The notes under the pieces are model-generated. The model had not been told where the DNA came from, did not search any database, and worked only from the letters and a program-made list of their open reading frames with translations. Below, one piece after another: positions 1-5,200 of a stretch of DNA of 6,636 bases (position 1 is the stretch's first letter; each line of letters begins with the position of its first letter). The stretch is from Saprospiraceae bacterium (GTDB lineage Bacteria > Bacteroidota > Bacteroidia > Chitinophagales > Saprospiraceae). The stretch lies in the NCBI GenBank assembly GCA_023299965.1, contig JALZVN010000357.1, forward strand, positions 1 through 6,636, written 5' to 3'. Position numbers and translations under genes: made by a program.

Positions 1-155
1 TCCTTGCTTATGTGTGCAGATAATTGATGTCCAAAAAAATCAAAATCTATCCAAGTATCCGTTGAGCGCCCTTCTTCACAACCAAGTATGTCCACATAAA
101 ATGTACGTGTAGAAGGGATATCTTTAATTTTGAAAGCGTAATGAAATGCAGGCAT
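1..155 (-). CDS. VOC (glyoxalase/bleomycin-resistance fold) family protein, N-terminal part
   Basis: This gene begins with ATG at 155 and runs off the left edge; 51 complete codons are visible. The protein opens MPAFHYAFKIKDI, then TRTFYVDILGC, EGRSTDTWIDFDFFGHQ and LSAHIS. This is the usual start of a vicinal-oxygen-chelate protein: a first beta strand with a His (His5), the 'D...FYvdiLGC' helix, and a strand carrying 'WIDFdfFGHQ..AH'. VOC proteins bind a divalent metal in a paired beta-alpha-beta-beta-beta fold and act as lyases, dioxygenases or resistance proteins, usually in the cytoplasm. His5 and His48 are possible metal ligands, but the second half is missing, so the reaction cannot be assigned. 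The first in-frame stop upstream of the ATG is eight codons away, so this start is well supported. It lies 35 bp after the stop of the small membrane-protein gene and may be co-transcribed with it. Confidence 0.85.
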   Translation of the reverse strand, partial: MPAFHYAFKIKDIPSTRTFYVDILGCEEGRSTDTWIDFDFFGHQLSAHISK

Positions 156-190
156 CGTGAATATTTTAGAGATGTTATTATTGCTCTAAT

Positions 191-532
191 CTAAAAAAGA
201 AAAGTGAATAACAAATATACAAGCATTGTAAATAATGTAGAAGTAAGCATCAAGTTGCCTAGTAGCCCAATATACTTGAACCACTTTGATTTTTCTTTTT
301 TACGGACACTTTTCAGCCCATAGATAAAACCCAAAATAGCAAGCACAAAACTGGCGACAATGGGTATGAGTAGAATCACCAATATAGATATTGATCCATT
401 GATATAAACCATCAAAGAGATCATCTGTATCAACAGCAATAGAAAAGCAATTACAAAGTTCCGAAATGATTTCTTTGCGTAGTGATAGGGGTATTCAACA
501 AGATTTGGATCTACTTTTCTTCCTTTATTCAT
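191..532 (-). CDS. small three-helix membrane protein, function unknown
   Basis: This 113-residue protein has no function I can recognise. A polar N-terminal stretch (1-24, with several Lys/Arg) is followed by three strongly hydrophobic segments at about 25-43, 48-72 and 87-112. A basic loop (VRKKEKSKW, about 76-84) lies between the second and third helices. By the positive-inside rule that loop and the N-terminus would both face the cytoplasm, which conflicts unless segments 1 and 2 form a hairpin; the third helix would then end outside. The stretch LGFIYGLKSVRKKEK followed by IGLLGN recalls small DUF4190-like membrane proteins common in Bacteroidota, but this is only a resemblance. The ATG at 532 is the first plausible start and has no Shine-Dalgarno, as is usual in the phylum. 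An intrinsic terminator ends about 65 bp upstream, so it probably has its own promoter, and the VOC gene follows 35 bp downstream. The codon and residue pattern looks like a real gene. Confidence 0.75.
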   Translation of the reverse strand: MNKGRKVDPNLVEYPYHYAKKSFRNFVIAFLLLLIQMISLMVYINGSISILVILLIPIVASFVLAILGFIYGLKSVRKKEKSKWFKYIGLLGNLMLTSTLFTMLVYLLFTFLF

Positions 533-596
533 ACACTAAAAAATACAAATAATAAATAAGAGCATAGAATTCAGCTAAATGTATTTTGTACTATTC

Positions 597-626
597 AAAA
601 AAATGCGCTGTGAAAATCGCAACGCA
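597..626 (-). terminator. intrinsic terminator after the type A T9SS protein gene
   Basis: Read on the minus strand, TGCGTTG (626-620) pairs with CAGCGCA (610-604). This gives a 7-bp stem with one G-T wobble and a 9-nt loop, followed at once by seven T residues (603-597). It lies about 124 bp beyond the stop codon at 750 and 65 bp before the ATG of the membrane-protein gene, so it most likely ends the upstream transcript. It closely resembles the terminator at 2227-2260. The rest of the gap (533-596 and 627-749) is AT-rich and holds no gene that I can support. Confidence 0.75.
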
Positions 627-749
627 GATTAGGGCACCTTTATTAATCTAATTCATTGGCTAAAATGAAATTCTTCTAGAATTTTTGCAATTTAATTCTA
701 ATTCAAATATTTATAGAGGCGCCCATTACTTTTATAATTAGCAAGGAAC

Positions 750-1751
750 TTAATCTATTTTTACAAATCTTTTTGTTGCCAATCCATCACTCGTCAAAAT
801 CTTCATATTATATATTCCTGATGCGAATTGTCCAATATCAATGTTTTCGTAGTCGCCATGAATCGTTTTCATCAACGCTCCATCACTATTATGTATTGAA
901 ACACTTTTAACGCTATGTAAGGACAATTGAGTTCTTAAACTAACTGTATTTCTTACTAGATTAGGTTGAATATAAAAATGTGTTGACAACTCCTTTATCT
1001 CATTAGTAGAAACTGAATTTCGATTAAATCTGTATATCGTACCGCTTTCTGGCATTGCATCCAGAATATATTCCTCGTAGAAATAAGAAGACGCATTATT
1101 CTCGATGGAGACTAGTGTCGGACTCGCAGGATCTCCATCCAAAACTAAAAATTCATCAAATTGACTTGTATTATTGTCGAATCCTGCTACTATTCCTAAA
1201 GTTGGACCACCACCATCAAAAACTCCAAAAAAATCAGTTATCTCACTATCTCCAAAATGTACTTCTATTAGATCTCCATCCTCGTGGAGCCACAGTTGAA
1301 AATTGACAAAATCTGAACCTGCTCCATTATATGAAGTTTCATAAAACCCAGCGTTAGACCATTCAATAATACAAATACGACTTCCTTCTTCACCTTCCAA
1401 CAAGTAGGAAATATTAGACAACGATTCTCCAGAACTAAATCCCAAATCAATTAGGTCAGCAAAGAAGGGGAGGAATGCAGAAAATGGAACATAGTCATAT
1501 GTTGATTCTGGTTCTGTAAACAAGATGACATCACTCTCGTTTGAATATAAGCGATCAATAACATCATCAAAAAAAGTAAAGTTGAATCCAATAGGTACAT
1601 TATAATCTGGATCATCCCAAACTTGATTATTGGTAAGGGAGATACTTTTTTCCAGTGGTTTGTAGACATCTTGACCAACACTCAATTCATAGGTCTGAGA
1701 ATAAAGTAATACGTTTGACGTTAAGAATAAAAATAGAATTAGACTCTTCAT
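750..1751 (-). CDS. secreted protein with T9SS type A C-terminal sorting domain
   Basis: I prefer the ATG at 1751 (333 aa). It gives a clean signal peptide: MKS, a hydrophobic core LILFLFLTSNVLLY, and a likely cleavage after SQ (residue 19). An in-frame ATG at 1811 would add 20 mostly polar or basic residues ahead of it. Residues about 20-245 form an all-beta-looking extracellular region. They include VWDDPDYNVPIGFNFTFF (44-61), RICIIEWSN (125-133) and FQLWLHEDGDLIEVHFG (151-167). These phrases recur in uncharacterised Bacteroidota surface proteins that share a 'W-DD...iPiGF.F' strand and an 'fQvwLyE..ieihyG' strand. Residues about 257-333 are a type A T9SS sorting domain (PNLVRNTVSL, VKSVSIHNSDGALM, IDIGQFASGIYNMKI, KRFVKID). 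The protein should be exported by Sec and then pass the outer membrane through the T9SS, where the tail is removed. No catalytic motif is visible, so its substrate or partner is unknown. It seems to be a single-gene unit with its own terminator. Confidence 0.88.
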   Translation of the reverse strand: MKSLILFLFLTSNVLLYSQTYELSVGQDVYKPLEKSISLTNNQVWDDPDYNVPIGFNFTFFDDVIDRLYSNESDVILFTEPESTYDYVPFSAFLPFFADLIDLGFSSGESLSNISYLLEGEEGSRICIIEWSNAGFYETSYNGAGSDFVNFQLWLHEDGDLIEVHFGDSEITDFFGVFDGGGPTLGIVAGFDNNTSQFDEFLVLDGDPASPTLVSIENNASSYFYEEYILDAMPESGTIYRFNRNSVSTNEIKELSTHFYIQPNLVRNTVSLRTQLSLHSVKSVSIHNSDGALMKTIHGDYENIDIGQFASGIYNMKILTSDGLATKRFVKID

Positions 1752-1771
1752 TTTGTTTTTTTTAGTTTGTA

Positions 1772-1800
1772 CGAAACTAATTAACTTATACCATACAAAA
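1772..1800 (-). promoter_or_regulatory. possible Bacteroidota-type promoter for the type A T9SS protein gene
   Basis: On the minus strand, TAGTTTCG (1779-1772) matches the TAnnTTTG -7 box of the phylum at all but one position. TTTTG (1800-1796) lies 16 nt upstream as a candidate -33 element, slightly closer than the usual spacing. Transcription would begin near 1765, just upstream of the ATG at 1751 and inside the longer alternative reading frame. If real, it therefore favours the 1751 start. AT-rich sequence produces such matches by chance, so the call is tentative. Confidence 0.3.
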
Positions 1801-1811
1801 GAAAATCTCAT

Positions 1812-2025
1812 TTATTTTAACAAAAAATTAAACTTGTTATAGATCACAATATTACACCATTTAAAAATTAAAATGACGCATAGGGTACCTCTATATATTT
1901 TGCATTAGGTGCAAGATTATAATCATCAAGACCAAACGAAACTATCTGGTACGAAGCTATAGGAGTCTAGTGGATAACCGAAAGGACAAAAAAATAAAAT
2001 AAACCAATACAAATATTTTACAAAT
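1812..2025. other. AT-rich intergenic stretch with a possible gene remnant
   Basis: No intact gene is visible in this gap between the type A secreted-protein gene and the GC-rich island. On the minus strand, 1966-1868 reads as 32 codons with no start codon, preceded in frame by TAG and ending in TAA. Its protein-like sequence starts TPIASYQIVSFG and ends AKYIEVPYASF. It could be the decayed C-terminus of a lost gene, or chance. A perfect 10-bp palindrome, GATTATAATC (1915-1924), lies within it. The remainder is A/T-rich (for example 1981-2020) with nothing recognisable. Confidence 0.35.
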
Positions 2026-2044
2026 GAGTCAGGGATCGATAGGG

Positions 2045-2095
2045 CGGCTAGCCTCGCATGGCTGTAGCGAAGCGGAAGTTATGCGAGGCTGGCCG
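2045..2095. repeat. inverted repeat / hairpin 1 of the GC-rich island
   Basis: AGCCTCGCAT (2050-2059) and ATGCGAGGCT (2081-2090) are perfect reverse complements. The outer arms CGGCT (2045-2049) and GGCCG (2091-2095) extend the stem to 15 bp with one G-T wobble. On the plus strand two further G-T pairs and two Watson-Crick pairs extend it inward to 2063/2077, leaving a 13-nt loop, GTAGCGAAGCGGA. The wobble pairs exist only if the plus strand is the RNA, which weakly favours plus-strand transcription. Confidence 0.8.
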
Positions 2096-2102
2096 GTGCG
2101 CC

Positions 2103-2125
2103 GTCTCGACTTTTTCTGTCGAGAC
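2103..2125. repeat. inverted repeat / hairpin 2 of the GC-rich island
   Basis: GTCTCGAC (2103-2110) and GTCGAGAC (2118-2125) form a perfect 8-bp stem around a 7-nt loop TTTTTCT. The loop is pyrimidine-only on the plus strand and purine-only on the minus strand. Flanking GGTGC (2095-2099) and GCACC (2134-2138) can add a second, separated stem. Confidence 0.8.
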
Positions 2126-2151
2126 AAGGACGGGCACCCCGCAAGAGCCCG

Positions 2152-2186
2152 CCCTACTACTTGACCTTTTCGGTCAAGTAGTAGGG
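2152..2186. repeat. inverted repeat / hairpin 3 of the GC-rich island
   Basis: CCCTACTACTTGACC (2152-2166) and GGTCAAGTAGTAGGG (2172-2186) form a perfect 15-bp stem around a 5-nt loop TTTTC. This is the longest uninterrupted stem in the window. No T-run follows it on either strand, so it is not a standard intrinsic terminator. Its loop resembles that of hairpin 2 (T-rich and ending in C or CT). Confidence 0.85.
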
Positions 2187-2226
2187 GACTCCCAAAACAT
2201 ATTAATAAAGCAATTGGAAATGTCAC

Positions 2227-2260
2227 AAAAAAAGGCGCTGCAATAAAAATCGCAGCGCCT
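2227..2260 (-). terminator. intrinsic terminator after the giant PKD/CHU_C gene
   Basis: On the minus strand AGGCGCTGC (2260-2252) pairs perfectly with GCAGCGCCT (2241-2233), with a 10-nt loop, and runs straight into a tract of seven T residues (2233-2227). It begins about 30 bp past the TAA at 2291-2293, exactly where a terminator of that gene should be. It separates the gene from the GC-rich island. Confidence 0.9.
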
Positions 2261-2290
2261 ATATTTATGTTCATTTAGTATCTATTCTAA

Positions 2291-5200
2291 TTATCTGAGG
2301 ACAGTAACGTTTCCTCGCTTCTCAAATACATCACCATCAGTACATGTAACTCGCAGATAGTAGCCATAAGCATCTGGAGAAACTAACTCTCCATTAAATC
2401 TACCATCCCATACTTCATTAAGATCATTTGATTCAAAAACCTTTTCTCCCCACCTATTATATACTATCCAATATACTTCATCTACAAAAGCATCTCTTGC
2501 TCTTACTCGAAGCATATCGTTTTCTCCATCATTGTTAGGAGAGAATGCATTAGGGAAGAATATAAACGGCTCATCACATGCTCTGGTTAAGACAACTACA
2601 GTAACTGTACGTTCGGTCACACATCCATTTTCGTCTGATATAGTCACGGTATAGTCTGTATCTTCAGTAGGGCTTGCTATTGGATCAGAAAGGGTATCAT
2701 CATCGAGCGTCCCTCCACTTGACCAAATATAATTAAGGCCATCCATGCTATTCACAGCAAGCTGAGTCGTGTTACCGATAAAAATTGTATCAGGATCAGC
2801 TAAGGCGTCTCCTAAACCTAAATCAATATCAACAACTTCAACTTCAATATTTTGTATAGCACTACAGCCATCTTCGTTTGTAATTATCAATTCATAAACG
2901 GTTGTCTGTGCAGGACTAGCCACTGGAGCGGTAGGATCTGTAAGATCCAAATCATCTCCTACCCATTCGAAATCGAGCATATTGCCGTTGCCAAGTGGAA
3001 GATCAACATTCAGTACTATTTCGCCACCCAAACATATCAACTCTTCATTCGCACTTAATCCTGCCAATACTTCAAAGTTTGCCAAAATTACAGAGTCCGT
3101 TTCTACACAACCAAATTCATCCGTTGCAACTACCGTATATATATTTGGTATATTATTTTGACCAGTAACTCCTTGTATTGTTCCCATATCTCCTGCAGGT
3201 GTCGTCTCATTCAATGTCCAATCAAAGGAAACATTTACATCAGCAGTGGCAGATATATCCAGTAGTTGTTCTTCACAATCTTCCACACCATCGCTAACTT
3301 CTAAATTTATTTCTTCCGGAACAGTCAAGGTCACTATCTGAACAGAACTACAAGCTTGATTATCATTTGTAATTGTTACTGTATACACTGTAGTCATATT
3401 TGCTATGACTGTTGGATTAGGAGCATTAGGATCACTCAAGCCTGTAGCTGGGGACCACTCATAACTAAAACCAGTATTTGGATTAGGATTTAACTCTGCC
3501 AACAAGCCAATACATTGCAACTGATCTTCAAGTTGCACCGCAGAGTCTATCAACGTAATCGGCACTTCTCTTGTAACGGATGTAGAGCATTGCGCATCTG
3601 TTGTTACTGTAAGTGTTACTACGATTACTTGATCTCCTCCTACATTAATAGTTGGATTTTGCTCATCGGATGTAGAAGGTGTAGCCGGTGCACTAAACGT
3701 CCAATCCCAATCGATAATTTGACCTTGATTGCTCAAAGTAGACAAATCCATGAAGGTAATTTGACCATCACTATCACACTGATCAAACACAAAGTCAAAG
3801 TCGGCTTCAAAATTAATATCTTCTTCTACCAGTACATCAAAAGTAAAACTAGCAATATCTCCATTAGCACATTGTGCAGAGTTCGGAAGAGAAAGCGTTA
3901 CTGTATATGTCCCAGGAGCAGGATAAGTATGCATCGGATTTGATTCATTTACTGTAGGAGAACCATCCCCAAAGTCCCAAGTATAAAATGGTGCATTCGG
4001 ACTATTATTAAAGAAACTAATTGTCAAATCTTCGCACTGACCAAAGTTGATCAAATCCTCTATCGGCTGATCATCCAAGATCACTACTCTTACGGAGTCT
4101 GAAATGTCACAACCAAATTGATTTACAATTTCAACAAAATATGTTGCGTCTCTTTCATTGCTTGTATCAATAATTGGTGTCAACGTAGTTCCTCCTGAGA
4201 TGATATCCGGACCAACCCAGTTTATCGTTAGAATATCATTTGGATCATTGCTGGTCACTACTGTCAATTCTCCTTCTTCCCCCTCACATAAGAATTGAAG
4301 ATTTTCTATATCTATATCTAAGCGCGTACCGGTTACTGTTACGGAATCAGTTTGTTGACATCCATTAGCATCAGTTGCCGTCACTACGAACACATTTGGC
4401 CCTGATAGATCATCTAGCTCTAAAGTGGCATTATTGCCTACCACAGTTCCTTCTAAAGTCCATTCGTACTCTAAGTCACTATTATTTGACGTTACTACAA
4501 TAGTCGCTTCGTCATCACAATCTGTATCAAAATTATCAGGCACTGTCAATTCAATACTTTCTGGAACAAAAATTTCTATTTCTCTTACCGTACTACATGG
4601 CATACTACCTGCAGTATCCGTTATCGTCACAGAATAAGTCGTAGTCACTCCTGGATCTGCAATAGGTGTTGGTGAATTAGGATCATCTAATCCTACTGCA
4701 GGAGACCATTCATATATATAATTTGGATTACTATTCAGATCAATAATCTGTGGTCCATTATTCTCACAAGCTAAAATAGAAGCAGGTGTTTGGATATCCT
4801 CAATGATACTAATCATCACATTTTGCACTTGCGAAGAGGATTCACAATCTATCTCTGTAAAAATGGTCAATGTAACATTCAACTCTTCATCACTATCAAA
4901 ACTCAATAATGGATTAGGCTCAGTAGAGGTCATGCCATTTCCAAAGTCCCATAAAAATCCAGAGGTGTTGTCTTGAGGATTGACAGATTGTTCTGTAAAC
5001 TGAATAGTAACTCCAGCTTCTGAACAATCGATATAATCAAAAGTAAAATTGGAAGCTAAAATTGGACTTACAATTTCTACTACCTGGATTTGGTCATCTA
5101 CGCAGGTTACTGCAGTATTCAAACCTAAGGTAACTGTATACGATCCAACTTCTGGATACGTATAGGTAGGATTTACTTCCGTTGAAGTCGCATTAGGATT

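Larger units (their letters stand above)
2026..2191. other. GC-rich multi-hairpin element (structured RNA or dispersed palindromic repeat)
   Basis: This island is far richer in G and C than its flanks: by direct count 77 of 120 bases in 2041-2160 are G or C, against 15 of 60 in 1981-2040. It packs three long hairpins side by side (2045-2095, 2103-2125, 2152-2186). GGTGC/GCACC (2095-2099 with 2134-2138) can enclose the middle one. GAGTC/GACTC (2026-2030 with 2187-2191) can close the whole, with the third hairpin stacked directly on that closing stem. An alternative stem, TAGGGCGG/CCGCCCTA (2040-2047 with 2149-2156), would compete with hairpins one and three. Open frames crossing it are by-products of the palindromes. 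It could be a noncoding RNA, a REP/MITE-like mobile palindromic repeat, or an imported fragment; the window shows only one copy. I do not recognise it as a known RNA family. Confidence 0.6.

Noticed and set aside
668..684. AAATTCT-TCT-AGAATTT inverted repeat after the type A T9SS gene
   Set aside because: It is a perfect but pure-AT-leaning 7-bp stem with a 3-nt loop and only a weak run after it. A much better terminator exists at 597-626, and chance is likely in this composition.
1055..1306. 83-codon plus-strand frame opposite the type A T9SS protein gene
   Set aside because: It is antisense to a gene with a signal peptide and a sorting domain. Its Leu/His-rich translation has no family features.
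2026..2191. CRISPR array, tRNA or self-splicing intron as an explanation for the hairpin island
   Set aside because: There are no repeated units with spacers, no tRNA cloverleaf or CCA end, and no reverse transcriptase or intron domain motifs. The hairpins differ from each other in stem sequence.
2058..2246. 62-codon plus-strand open frame (MAVAKRKLCEAG...)
   Set aside because: It lies inside the inverted repeats and ends inside the terminator stem. It has no ribosome-binding or promoter support, and open frames are expected in GC-rich palindromic DNA.
2029..2274. 81-codon minus-strand open frame across the GC-rich island
   Set aside because: It starts upstream of the terminator stem and its sequence is made by the terminator and the hairpins (both arms of palindromes translated). 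There is no protein-family look and its composition changes abruptly midway.
3515..3943. 142-codon plus-strand open frame opposite the giant gene
   Set aside because: It is fully antisense to well-conserved PKD repeat coding sequence and is Cys/Arg/Ile-rich with no recognisable domain, so it is a shadow frame.
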